A DNA stretch of 24,023 bases from Thermoplasmata archaeon (GTDB lineage Archaea; Thermoplasmatota; Thermoplasmata; JAGHBH01), in assembly GCA_030673205.1 (NCBI GenBank), contig DAOVJP010000003.1, positions 1-24,023 on the forward strand, written 5' to 3'. Under the pieces are notes generated by a model. That model saw only the letters and a program-made list of their open reading frames with translations, was not told the origin of the DNA and did no database searches. A program made the position numbers and the translations under genes. Of the stretch, positions 8,202 to 14,985 are shown piece after piece; the stretch's first letter is position 1, and each line of letters begins with the position of its first letter.

Positions 8202-8432
8202 TTAGAGTAGTGCGATTAATGCCATTACTCCAATTCCTCCGGCGACGAGCGCCCATCCTTTCTTTGTGTCGGTTGTCTCTGTGCTTATACCAAAACCACT
8301 TACCCTCGTAGATTCGAGGTGTACTTTTTTCACTGAAATCTCGCATGCATCCAAACATTGCTTAAAGCCCATGCCTGTCTTTATGCACAGCTTCGTACAC
8401 TGGTTTACATATTCATTCTTGGGGTTTTTCAT
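8202..8432 (-). CDS. Small twin-CX3C protein with C-terminal membrane helix
   Basis: A 76-residue protein starting MKNPKNEY. It carries two CX3C motifs nine residues apart (C-T-K-L-C and C-L-D-A-C) in a predicted helical hairpin, a polar middle, and a C-terminal hydrophobic run GWALVAGGIGVMALIALL that would anchor it in the membrane. The start is chosen because AGGAGG lies six to seven bases upstream and the ATG follows the HTH gene's stop by one base; the longer reading to 8516 would overlap that gene. Twin CX3C pairs can form two disulfides or bind a metal. The family is not recognised. Probably translationally coupled to the HTH gene. Confidence 0.65.
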   Translation of the reverse strand: MKNPKNEYVNQCTKLCIKTGMGFKQCLDACEISVKKVHLESTRVSGFGISTETTDTKKGWALVAGGIGVMALIALL

Positions 8433-8433
8433 A

Positions 8434-8673
8434 TTAGATCCTCCTCTTCTTTTTCCTGATTTTCTTATACTCTTTAGTGAGAGAACAGCTTCTGTAAGTC
8501 CTGCCTTCAATATCAACGCTTATACAAACCGTCATATCGAGGTCATTGGTTGTATCCAACATATTATCCACCGTTCTCTTGTCACAGTGAAGCTTCTTTG
8601 CAATCTTTGTTGGTGATAGGTTTCCCTCGTTTGCAAGCAAATCAACCATTTTCTTCAACTTTTGGCCTTTCAT
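8434..8673 (-). CDS. Small helix-turn-helix DNA-binding protein
   Basis: A 79-residue protein. The N-terminal 45 residues form a winged-helix-like HTH: KKMVDLLANEGNLSPTKIAKKL as the first helices, then HCDKRTVDNMLD as the recognition helix. A short strand pair, MTVCISVDIEGRTYRSC, would be the wing, and the tail KKIRKKKRRI is strongly basic. Such proteins are local transcription regulators in archaeal mobile or accessory regions. A strong TATA box 23-30 bases upstream makes it a leaderless first gene, followed directly by the twin-CX3C gene. The target is unknown; autoregulation or control of the adjacent graspetide genes is possible but not shown. Confidence 0.75.
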   Translation of the reverse strand: MKGQKLKKMVDLLANEGNLSPTKIAKKLHCDKRTVDNMLDTTNDLDMTVCISVDIEGRTYRSCSLTKEYKKIRKKKRRI

Positions 8674-8692
8674 ACAGAGTAGTAGTAGAGTT

Positions 8693-8704
8693 TACTATAT
8701 ATAA
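8693..8704 (-). promoter_or_regulatory. TATA box of the HTH gene
   Basis: On the minus strand the sequence reads TTATATATAG, centred about 26 bases before the ATG at 8673. This is the standard archaeal TATA-to-start distance for a leaderless mRNA, and no ribosome-binding site lies between. Confidence 0.7.
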
Positions 8705-8762
8705 GGTTTTTCTCGGAGTTCTAACACGCACTCTTCATGCATATTTTCAATGAGTAATGAAC

Positions 8763-9467
8763 TTACTCTGTGGTCTTGATTCTTCCTTGATATTTTGGTT
8801 CTCTTGTTAACTCCCAATATATGATGATGATTCCACATACTAAAACTATAATCATTCCCGCAATAAAGGTACAACTGTTTAGCACATATAATTTTAGACT
8901 AGCTAATGCTTGGGCCATTAACACTGAGAGAAGCAAGGTCATGGCAGCAAGAATCCAGAAGTCAAATGCTTGGTTTGTTCTTTTTGCTTCTGAACTTATA
9001 ATGTCTATATTTTTTCTGTAATTGCTTGTTTCTTTTATGATAACACTTTTAAGCCAGTCTTCTTCATTATTGTGCTTCTTGAACCATAAGTTTGGGTCGT
9101 TGAATGAAACAAATTTAGGCAGTGTCGCTACTTGAACCGCCCGAATCAACCCTACCACTAGAAACATGAGCGCAAGAGTTACTCCGAAGATTATAGTTGA
9201 AGAAGATGTACGTTCTTCAAAGAGGTTAGCTAACGGCCCGAGAGAAACGCCCCCTGCTATTAATGAAAGCAGAGAGATGTGCAGGCCGAAAAGTATCTCC
9301 GCCTTGTGTTTTATGCTTGAATATCGGGCAATTTCAGTTCTGTTGATTTCTGATATTCTTGATGCTTTGCTTTTGAGAACTTCGGCTGTGTTATTTTCTA
9401 TGTGCTTTAAGAGGTTGTCTCTATTTACTTCGGATTTATTCATTGAGAAGATGTCGATTTTTTCCAT
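8763..9467 (-). CDS. Four-helix membrane protein of the graspetide operon
   Basis: A 234-residue protein with a 60-residue charged, probably coiled-coil N-terminus, then two pairs of membrane helices. The first pair is around ILFGLHISLLSLIAGGVSL and IIFGVTLALMFLVVGLI; the second is around FWILAAMTLLLSVLMAQAL and FIAGMIIVLVCGIIIIYW. A soluble segment of about 60 residues separates the pairs. GAGGAATGACTCC before the ATG gives a good ribosome site, and the start is four bases after the ATP-grasp stop, so co-translation is likely. No transporter ATPase motif is present. Position in a RiPP operon suggests export, self-protection, or an effector membrane module, but this is inference. The 2+2 helix layout faintly recalls SLATT-type membrane modules; I do not assign it. 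Confidence 0.7.
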   Translation of the reverse strand: MEKIDIFSMNKSEVNRDNLLKHIENNTAEVLKSKASRISEINRTEIARYSSIKHKAEILFGLHISLLSLIAGGVSLGPLANLFEERTSSSTIIFGVTLALMFLVVGLIRAVQVATLPKFVSFNDPNLWFKKHNNEEDWLKSVIIKETSNYRKNIDIISSEAKRTNQAFDFWILAAMTLLLSVLMAQALASLKLYVLNSCTFIAGMIIVLVCGIIIIYWELTREPKYQGRIKTTE

Positions 9468-9471
9468 GGAG

Positions 9472-10407
9472 TCATTCCTCTGTTAATTGAGCTACGATTT
9501 GATCGCTAATAGGAAGTTTTGCTTCTTGTTCCAACCAGACCCATTGTCCATTTGGATTTATTTCTAAGAAGAATAGGTCTCCTTGTGGGGTCTCAATCAT
9601 GTCTATAGCTGCAAATTCAAGGCCAAGTTTTTCACATAATGTAACGCACAAGGCTTCGTGACAAGGGGGTAAATTATATTCGTCCCACGGTTTATGTAGG
9701 CTTGATTTTCTCCAATCAATTTCGTTTTTTTCATCGGGGAGCGAAGCAGAGAATACATTTTTGCCCACTACTACAATGCGAATGTCCTTTGCTTTTGATA
9801 CTTCTTCTTGAAATAAAGAGGGTACACCTTCAATGAGGTTTTCAGATGGGTTAAATTCTTTTGGTAACCTCTGAGTGAAAGCCATTCTAGCCGAGTTCTG
9901 TTCCTCCAATAGACCGAAACTAACTGATTTAATCACACTTTGATCTACAGTATGTGCCCATCTTTCTATTTCAGATGCAGCAGATGAAACAATAGATTTG
10001 GGGACATTGAAGCCTATTTCTCTGGCCAACCATAGATTACTGAGTTTGGAGCAGGCATCAGTGTTGGCTTGGGGGTGGTTCATCCAAATCGCATCTGAGG
10101 CTTCAAAAAAAGCTCTCAGTCCGTATAAGAATTCTCTTGAAAGAAATCTGTTATCCATTTCATTGTCAGAAAAAATTGGAAGAGTAGGCCGTCGAAAAAT
10201 AACTGAACGGATGGATGAGGCATTTATTCTTTCTCCATTAACATCAGATATCCAACTTTCTTCTTTATTGGACGATATGTGAAGTGTTGGGCAAATCGTT
10301 TCAGAAACGTTAACCCTGGATATTGGTTTCCCATTTCTTTTGAACGCAGATTGGATGAAGTCTGATGTAGGGTCTTTTTCATGGGTTAATAGAATAGTGA
10401 TTCCCAT
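9472..10407 (-). CDS. ATP-grasp RiPP ligase (MvdD/MdnC-like graspetide maturase)
   Basis: A 311-residue ATP-grasp enzyme. Segments typical of the MvdD/MvdC peptide-maturase branch are MNHPQANTDACSKLSNLWLA followed by E-I-G-F-N-V-P-K-S; VIKSVSFG (nucleotide-binding strand); LFQEEVSKAKDIRIVVVGK; D-W-R-K-S; AAIDMIETPQGDLFFLEINP, with the Mg-binding E-x-N; and the family's N-P-N-G-Q-W-V-W-L-E. These enzymes use ATP to join Asp/Glu side chains to Thr/Ser (ester) or Lys (amide) of a precursor peptide, making macrocycles. The ATG at 10407 has AAGGAT ten bases upstream; an ATG at 10416 is less well placed. The start overlaps the precursor gene by about 22 bases, so the two are coupled. Base composition is AT-rich compared with flanking chromosome. 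Confidence 0.88.
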   Translation of the reverse strand: MGITILLTHEKDPTSDFIQSAFKRNGKPISRVNVSETICPTLHISSNKEESWISDVNGERINASSIRSVIFRRPTLPIFSDNEMDNRFLSREFLYGLRAFFEASDAIWMNHPQANTDACSKLSNLWLAREIGFNVPKSIVSSAASEIERWAHTVDQSVIKSVSFGLLEEQNSARMAFTQRLPKEFNPSENLIEGVPSLFQEEVSKAKDIRIVVVGKNVFSASLPDEKNEIDWRKSSLHKPWDEYNLPPCHEALCVTLCEKLGLEFAAIDMIETPQGDLFFLEINPNGQWVWLEQEAKLPISDQIVAQLTEE

Positions 10408-10574
10408 GAAGACCATATCCTTGTGAACCCTGAGTAGTCATCATCATCACCGGGGGCAGCCAATGTTTTTGTTTTGTAAGCAATATCCGTTTCATCAAAA
10501 GAGTCGCTATCTCTTAATCTTGCTTCGCCAGGAAGAGAAACAGCTTGTTCGAGAAGAAAATGTCCCATTTGCAT
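10386..10574 (-). CDS. Candidate graspetide precursor peptide
   Basis: A 62-residue peptide encoded directly before, and overlapping, the ATP-grasp ligase gene. The N-terminal part (MQMGHFLLEQAVSLPGEA) would be the leader. The second half has the features of a graspetide core: nucleophile-rich Y-K-T-K-T, then A-A-P-G-D-D-D-D-Y-S-G-F-T-R, then an aromatic tail W-S-S-W-E-S-L-F-Y. A second acidic patch, R-D-S-D-S-F-D-E-T-D, comes before. Thr/Ser/Lys and clustered Asp/Glu are the residues joined by this ligase family. It does not carry the microviridin TxRxPSDxDE core or PFFARFL leader, so it would be a different class. ATGs at 10574 and 10568 are both possible. Confidence 0.72.
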   Translation of the reverse strand: MQMGHFLLEQAVSLPGEARLRDSDSFDETDIAYKTKTLAAPGDDDDYSGFTRIWSSWESLFY

Positions 10575-10602
10575 CACATCCGCTTTATGAGATATCTTTG
10601 TG

Positions 10603-10615
10603 ATAGATATACTTT
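10603..10615 (-). promoter_or_regulatory. Probable TATA box of the graspetide operon
   Basis: The minus strand reads AAGTATATCTATC about 30-38 bases before the precursor ATG at 10574. That predicts a transcript start near 10584 and a very short leader. It is the best TATA-like match between the 45-residue gene and the precursor, so the two are probably separate transcripts or have a second internal promoter. Confidence 0.5.
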
Positions 10616-10641
10616 GTTGTATTTGATGGCCCTTAAAGTTC

Positions 10642-10779
10642 TTACTTCTTGCTCTTGGAAGCTTTGTGCTGGGGGTTTATCTGGTTACTGTGGTTATCCA
10701 CAGAACTCTTACTCTCGGGGTTGTTCGGGTTCTTAGCATTGGATCTCTGGTCGTTCCTAGATAGCGAATTCTTTGACAT
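10642..10779 (-). CDS. Asn-rich 45-residue peptide with two internal repeats
   Basis: A short gene read directly from the bases: MSKNSLSRNDQRSNAKNPNN, then PESKSSVDNHSNQINPQHKA and SKSKK. It has an AGGAG ribosome site nine bases upstream of the ATG, and a TATA-like CGATATATACTATAAG at 10825-10840 on the same strand. The body is two copies of a degenerate module, D-Q-R-S-N-x-x-N-P-N-N-P and D-N-H-S-N-Q-I-N-P-Q-H. I recall similar small hydrophilic N-P-N-N-P-A-Y proteins from other microbes but know of no function. No hydrophobic segment, Cys or acidic core is present. It could be an accessory peptide of the graspetide locus or an unrelated small protein. Confidence 0.65.
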   Translation of the reverse strand: MSKNSLSRNDQRSNAKNPNNPESKSSVDNHSNQINPQHKASKSKK

Positions 10780-10991
10780 TTTCTATTTCTCCTGCTTCCA
10801 ATTGAAGCACAGAGTGCTCTGTAACTTATAGTATATATCGTTTGTTATCAAAACTCAGAATGTGAGAGTTCCCCCTCCCTCCCCCATCCAAGAATTAGTT
10901 GAAACCCTCCATGTTCTGCCAACCTTGAAGCGTTTGCTCCAAAGACAGATGTAGGCTCCTCGGGGTTGTTTTTGAGAGGGAAAGACGGCTG

Positions 10992-11237
10992 TCATGCTTT
11001 ACCTTTTATTCTTTTTAGATCTGCGATGATCACCACAGTTCCTAAGGCTATCATGAAGATCGGTGCAAGAAACGGGAGTAAAATATTACCTCCTGTTCCA
11101 TCAGGAAATGCATTTACAATGAATAAGAAAACGATGCCTAGCGCTATACCTATCGTGATGAGACATATGCTTCCGATCAGATCCTTCTCAAAACCATTTT
11201 CCTTGAAATTGACATATATTCTCCACGGCGTGCTCAT
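10992..11237 (-). CDS. Small protein with two membrane helices
   Basis: An 81-residue protein with a short charged N-terminus (STPWRIYVNFKENGFEKD), a first helix at about residues 20-42 (LIGSICLITIGIALGIVFLFIV), a short turn containing F-P-D-G-T-G-G-N, a second helix at about 49-71, and a basic tail. GGGAG lies about nine bases before the ATG. The family is not recognised and no catalytic residues are visible. It is separated from both neighbours by small gaps on the same strand and may share a transcript with the lipoprotein-like gene upstream at 11284-12189. Confidence 0.6.
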   Translation of the reverse strand: MSTPWRIYVNFKENGFEKDLIGSICLITIGIALGIVFLFIVNAFPDGTGGNILLPFLAPIFMIALGTVVIIADLKRIKGKA

Positions 11238-11283
11238 GTCCCAACTCCCTTAACTCTTCTATTAGCCATCCTCTATTTTCACT

Positions 11284-12189
11284 CTATGGGATGAGATGCT
11301 CGGCAAGTGAGAGAATTTCTTTGTACCATATCTCAAAAGTATATTCTGCTGCTGGGTTTCCTGGTTTTTTGATGCTTATCTTATCTCCTGTGTCTATGTG
11401 ACCATTAGCGTTATTGTCAAGCCATACGACATTTCCTGCAGGATCTCCAGAGGTTTGATATGTCCATTCTGAATACTCTGGAACCGTATTGTTGCCTTCT
11501 AAGAGGGTTATGGTTGTTTCGTTACCAAGTACATTGCCTGTAACACCGATCACCGTGAGGTGCCAGTGGGTACTATCTTCTTCAATATTGACGGCTAGGT
11601 ATTCATTGCTCTCAGTTATCGGCTCTGATAGTTCTGGCCAGTCTAATTCAGGGGCCCATTCATCAAAGAAACCCATTCCTTGGGATGTTTCTGAGAGAAA
11701 TTCTCCTGAACCGTCGGGGAGAAAATCTCCATCTGCCTGCCCCATTCGAGCTTTGATCTCTACGAGTTCTCCCACCCTATATTTGTTTGTTTGATCTCCT
11801 TCCAGGGCAAAGGGTATGTTCTCGTAGGGCGTATCAACTACGCTTTTAAAGAGTATGAAGGTCGAGCCACCCCACATATCATCTAAATGCAGGATATTCG
11901 CTATTTCGTCCTTTATGATGACCCTGTCCCCTGGATCAAAACGTTCATGCATCAACGAGCTTTCGTCATCCAACGAACCATCCCCGTTTGAATCGTAGCC
12001 ATCCAAAAATTCCTTATACGTCATGTCTGGAGCATAAAAAAACAGATAATAGGCACCCAGAGAAGCCAATAACAAGCTAATGACAACCACCACGCTTACA
12101 ATTGATCGTCTAGACGATTTTACTGGTTTGGGGCAAATCTCACTGGCCCCTTGGTTTTCCATTTCCTCTTTCACAATACATTCCTCCAT
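11284..12189 (-). CDS. Membrane-anchored extracellular protein with EF-hand/dockerin-like loops
   Basis: About 301 residues from the ATG at 12189. A cytoplasmic head of 28 residues precedes one hydrophobic segment (SIVSVVVVISLLLASLGAYY), so the rest should be outside the cell. Two Ca-binding-type loops are visible: D-S-N-G-D-G-S-L-D-D just after the anchor, and D-N-N-A-N-G-H-I-D-T-G-D near the C-terminus, followed by I-S-I-K-K-P. Both fit the DxNxDGxLD dockerin/EF-hand pattern used in archaeal surface proteins. The middle is rich in beta-strand-like, acidic sequence. A GTG at 12174 has GGAGG eight bases upstream and is an alternative start; a TATATATA box sits near 12248-12255. The function is unknown. 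Confidence 0.7.
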   Translation of the reverse strand: MEECIVKEEMENQGASEICPKPVKSSRRSIVSVVVVISLLLASLGAYYLFFYAPDMTYKEFLDGYDSNGDGSLDDESSLMHERFDPGDRVIIKDEIANILHLDDMWGGSTFILFKSVVDTPYENIPFALEGDQTNKYRVGELVEIKARMGQADGDFLPDGSGEFLSETSQGMGFFDEWAPELDWPELSEPITESNEYLAVNIEEDSTHWHLTVIGVTGNVLGNETTITLLEGNNTVPEYSEWTYQTSGDPAGNVVWLDNNANGHIDTGDKISIKKPGNPAAEYTFEIWYKEILSLAEHLIP

Positions 12190-12335
12190 TATTGACTGAA
12201 ATTTCTTCCCCCTAATCTTGGCTATATCAGACAATATCCCTTTGTGATATATATCTTCTGCTCCACACGAGAGAGGAGAGAGAACACGCCGGAGGGGGAA
12301 AATGAAGGAGGAAGAAGAAGAGGCTTGGGCGAACA

Positions 12336-12501
12336 CGAAAGGAAGGGGAAGAAAACCCTATTCTGAAACAAAGGCCGCGTCTATCCCCAACCTCTCCAAC
12401 GTCTCCTTCGTGGGCCTTCCTTCTCTGTCCCATCCGCGGAGTCTGAATATCTCTTGGACCTGCTTCTTCAAAGAGTTCCCGTGATATCTTCTTTCCTTCA
12501 T
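12336..12501. repeat. Direct repeat, distal copy (att-like)
   Basis: This stretch matches 18244-18409 in the same orientation. Two blocks are identical: 12343-12398 with 18251-18306 (56 bases) and 12410-12467 with 18318-18375 (58 bases), separated by 11 bases with a few differences. Similarity drops beyond 12467 but stays protein-like to 12501. The repeat includes the last codons of the aldehyde:ferredoxin oxidoreductase gene and about 15 bases past its stop. The pair brackets about 5.9 kb. Confidence 0.85.
12358..12501 (-). pseudogene. C-terminal fragment of aldehyde:ferredoxin oxidoreductase
   Basis: The minus strand encodes E-G-K-K-I-S-R-E-L-F-E, then after a one-base insertion K-Q-V-Q-E-I-F-R-L-R-G-W, continuing to the same C-terminal I-D-A-A-F-V-S-E and stop as the full gene at 18266-20059. 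About 46 codons are represented. Nothing upstream of position 12501 resembles the oxidoreductase. It is a displaced or duplicated gene end, not a functional gene. The frameshift and several changes show it is no longer under selection, while the 3' half is almost identical to the intact copy. Confidence 0.85.
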
Positions 12502-12522
12502 GTTTTGCTTTCGTTCTCTTAA

Positions 12523-13305
12523 CTATATGTAATGGAGTATTATTGTTACGAGCCCCAGGATTATTAGTGTGACTGGAAAGTAGCTGATTGCTACGTGGGT
12601 TGCGACTTCTTCCCCATATAGGTCATAGGTAATGTGCGCACTTCTGACCATCCGTCTTTCGAGGTAGTAGTCTATGTATACTGGGACGATGGATATTACA
12701 AGCATCCAAGGGGTGGGATATGAGAGATAAAGGGCCAGGGCCAGCGGTAGGGCACCGAAAGTCAGGCTTTTTATTGTTCCCATGAAGTACTGTGCAAGAA
12801 AGAATGTGCCTGTGGCAATCAGGGCTATCTGGGCGTAATTGAAGCCACCTAGAGCTGCCGATTGTTCGAAAAACATGTAGGTGTGAGGGTTGGAGAAGGC
12901 GTAGTGTGTGAAGGTGGCGAGTATGCCGCAATTGAAGAATAATAGGGGGAGTTCTATAGGAATCTTTCGAAAGCTCAGGTATCTTACTGGGTAGTTCCAG
13001 TCGTTTTGCGTTATTCCCTTGTATTCCACTGCGAAGTCTATTGCTGCTCCGATGAGCCCTATAACTAGTGCGGTAAGGAAGTATCTAGGTGAGTGTATCA
13101 TGGCGATTAGGAGTATAGCACCGATGATGAGAGATATGATCGCTATGAGTTGGAGGCGATTCTTGAGGACGCGTTCCATGGCCGGGGCTATTTCCATGTT
13201 GAATATGCGGTCCTTTGTGGTGTGAGCCCATTCGCGGGTGACTGCTATGCCATTCTCGGCGTGTTGCTTCATATTCTTCGTGTGTTCTTTGATATCTGTT
13301 TTCAT
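12523..13305 (-). CDS. Polytopic membrane protein, last gene of the prenyl/radical-SAM operon
   Basis: A 260-residue protein with a 45-residue soluble, charged head and about seven hydrophobic helices. A conserved-looking segment between helices reads N-D-W-N-Y-P-V-R-Y-L-S-F-R-K-I-P-I-E-L-P-L-L-F-F-N, followed by T-H-Y-A-F-S-N-P-H. W-x-Y plus P-I-E-x-x-x-F-F recalls membrane isoprenoid enzymes such as lycopene-cyclase-like proteins, but the match is short and one acidic residue of the usual P-I-E-E is missing. Late segments IDYYLERRMV and Y-D-L-Y-G-E-E-V-A-T-H add polar residues near the membrane. It begins 18 bases after the radical SAM stop. A role acting on a membrane prenyl lipid is inferred from neighbours only. 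Confidence 0.72.
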   Translation of the reverse strand: MKTDIKEHTKNMKQHAENGIAVTREWAHTTKDRIFNMEIAPAMERVLKNRLQLIAIISLIIGAILLIAMIHSPRYFLTALVIGLIGAAIDFAVEYKGITQNDWNYPVRYLSFRKIPIELPLLFFNCGILATFTHYAFSNPHTYMFFEQSAALGGFNYAQIALIATGTFFLAQYFMGTIKSLTFGALPLALALYLSYPTPWMLVISIVPVYIDYYLERRMVRSAHITYDLYGEEVATHVAISYFPVTLIILGLVTIILHYI

Positions 13306-13323
13306 GTAATCACCACAATAATC

Positions 13324-14985
13324 TTATTTTCCATTTCCTAACACCTTCTCTTTGACTGAGGCCATCGTATCTCCAAGACCGCTCTGGCAGTATGCGGTAT
13401 CGCATTTTTTTATTACTTTTATCGGTAGAGAGGAGTCCGAGAGTCCTGCAAGGTGCATCATTGGTATTGTGGCCTTCTTTCCATGCCTCCATCTGAACCA
13501 GCACCAGTGGGCGGAAAAGGTCAAGGGATTGAATATCCGCCCTTTCTCAGGATACCAGACATCTATGTTGTTCTTCCAGGATTTTGAAATGAACTCCCAC
13601 TGTAGCTCGCTGAGTCTCTCCAGGCTTGCTTTGTTTGCGGTGCCTAGAATCGCCTCTTCAAAGGGGACGAAGAGGACAGGCGTGTAGAACATCTTTGCGT
13701 TGTGGGCACGGAGGTCGTCTACGAGATTCAGCGTTGCTATCACGTCGTCTTCTGTCTCGTCGGGTTGTCCGGCCATAATCGTGCAAAGCGGCCGCCAGTC
13801 ATGGTCGTTCATTAATCCGATGCCCTGGACGACAAGCTCGGGCCAGTTATCTACGCTATATGGGAGTGCCTTTCCCTTCATAGTCTTGTTCATCAACCTG
13901 GCGCTTCCGGTCTCTATCCCGACCTCCACAGTGATAAATGGCTGTTTGTAGTTGGGACTGAGTTCAGGAGTATATATTGTCTTCTCAATTAGTATCGGTG
14001 TGAGTTCTTCTAGTATCTTCGGGTCATATATTATCGGTGCGAAAGAGGCATGGGAGAGTATGATGTGTTCCACGCCGGGATAGGATGCTATTGTATGGTA
14101 CAGTTCCACAATCTTTTCCCGGCGGGGAATAAAGCCTGGCTTTGACTTATATAGAAACATATCCTCTGTGACGGTGAAGATGGAGTTCGAGCCTCCATTA
14201 ATATTGATCTCCACTTCCTTCATTATGTGTTCCAGGGGAAAGGAGTATCTGGTCCGCATGGTGGGCGAGCAGAACTGGCAGCCTCTGCCACAGCCTCGCA
14301 TTATTTCCACCATGCCATAGCATGAGGCATGTTTTATCAGTGGAACCTCTTCCTGCTTCGGTTTCGTTGCTTTGTAGTATCTTGGCACCTCTTCGCCGTT
14401 CAACAGCCTTTTTACCACATCTATCAGATCCCGCTCCGCCTCTCCTTGGAACAACACGTCTATTCCAAACTCGTCTTGGGTGTTGGTGTCCCTGATCTGC
14501 CAGGCTCCAGCTCCTCCGACGAGGACCTTCGGCCTGTATTTCGTGAGGGATGGATGGGCGACCAGCCTTTTGAATTCTGAGGTGTTGGTGGCTTCGCCTC
14601 CGAACCCGATAAGGGAGTTATAGGTGGTTGATACGAAAGCTAACGCCATAGGGTCCATCGTTGAGATGCAGACCAGCTTGGTCTCTTTTCCTATGAACTT
14701 ATGGAGGCTGTCATAATTGGAAACCACTACAGCATCCTCGCCAAATTCTTCCACAAGGAGAGATTCCACCTTTCTCAACCCATAGAGTGCGAACTTCGCA
14801 GAGCCATCCTCGTTTTCAACAGGGGAGAGGTATTTTCGTAGCAAGGGTTTCGTTATGTGCTTTGGAAAGGTGCAGAGAAATGCCAAGAACGGGTTGTTGT
14901 CATAATTGCTCATCTCCGCACGGGAGGCGGTCAAGACTATTGGATACCCAGCCTCGTTTTCAATATATTTGCTTCTCGTTTTCAT
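13324..14985 (-). CDS. B12-type radical SAM protein
   Basis: A 553-residue protein. Residues 60-200 look like a cobalamin-binding-type Rossmann domain (strands V-V-V-S-N, K-L-V-C-I-S-T-M-D, V-L-V-G-G-A-G-A) without the classic DxHxxG, so cobalamin may bind base-off without a His ligand or not at all. The radical SAM cluster motif is C232-G-R-G-C236-Q-F-C239 (CX3CX2C) in M-R-G-C-G-R-G-C-Q-F-C, followed by VEVGIETGSARLMNK and an MAGQPDETEDD turn typical of the B12/Elp3-like branch. C-terminal Cys residues (K-K-C-D-T-A-Y-C) could bind a second cluster. Its start overlaps the cis-prenyltransferase stop by four bases, so the two are translationally coupled. Relatives methylate or cross-link unactivated carbons, including isoprenoid lipids. 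The substrate is unknown. Confidence 0.85.
   Translation of the reverse strand: MKTRSKYIENEAGYPIVLTASRAEMSNYDNNPFLAFLCTFPKHITKPLLRKYLSPVENEDGSAKFALYGLRKVESLLVEEFGEDAVVVSNYDSLHKFIGKETKLVCISTMDPMALAFVSTTYNSLIGFGGEATNTSEFKRLVAHPSLTKYRPKVLVGGAGAWQIRDTNTQDEFGIDVLFQGEAERDLIDVVKRLLNGEEVPRYYKATKPKQEEVPLIKHASCYGMVEIMRGCGRGCQFCSPTMRTRYSFPLEHIMKEVEININGGSNSIFTVTEDMFLYKSKPGFIPRREKIVELYHTIASYPGVEHIILSHASFAPIIYDPKILEELTPILIEKTIYTPELSPNYKQPFITVEVGIETGSARLMNKTMKGKALPYSVDNWPELVVQGIGLMNDHDWRPLCTIMAGQPDETEDDVIATLNLVDDLRAHNAKMFYTPVLFVPFEEAILGTANKASLERLSELQWEFISKSWKNNIDVWYPEKGRIFNPLTFSAHWCWFRWRHGKKATIPMMHLAGLSDSSLPIKVIKKCDTAYCQSGLGDTMASVKEKVLGNGK

Noticed and set aside
11284..12336. Longer form of the membrane-anchored protein starting at 12336
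   Set aside because: The extra 49 residues come from the sequence downstream of the stranded oxidoreductase fragment, and the promoter at 12248-12255 lies inside it.
12227..12433. Short protein with a relative at 18033-18341
   Set aside because: Their similarity is only the out-of-frame reading of the duplicated oxidoreductase 3' end; both are shadows.
12523..13305. Lycopene or carotenoid cyclase
   Set aside because: Only a short W-x-Y ... P-I-E ... F-F resemblance exists; a conserved acidic residue is missing and no carotenoid genes are present.
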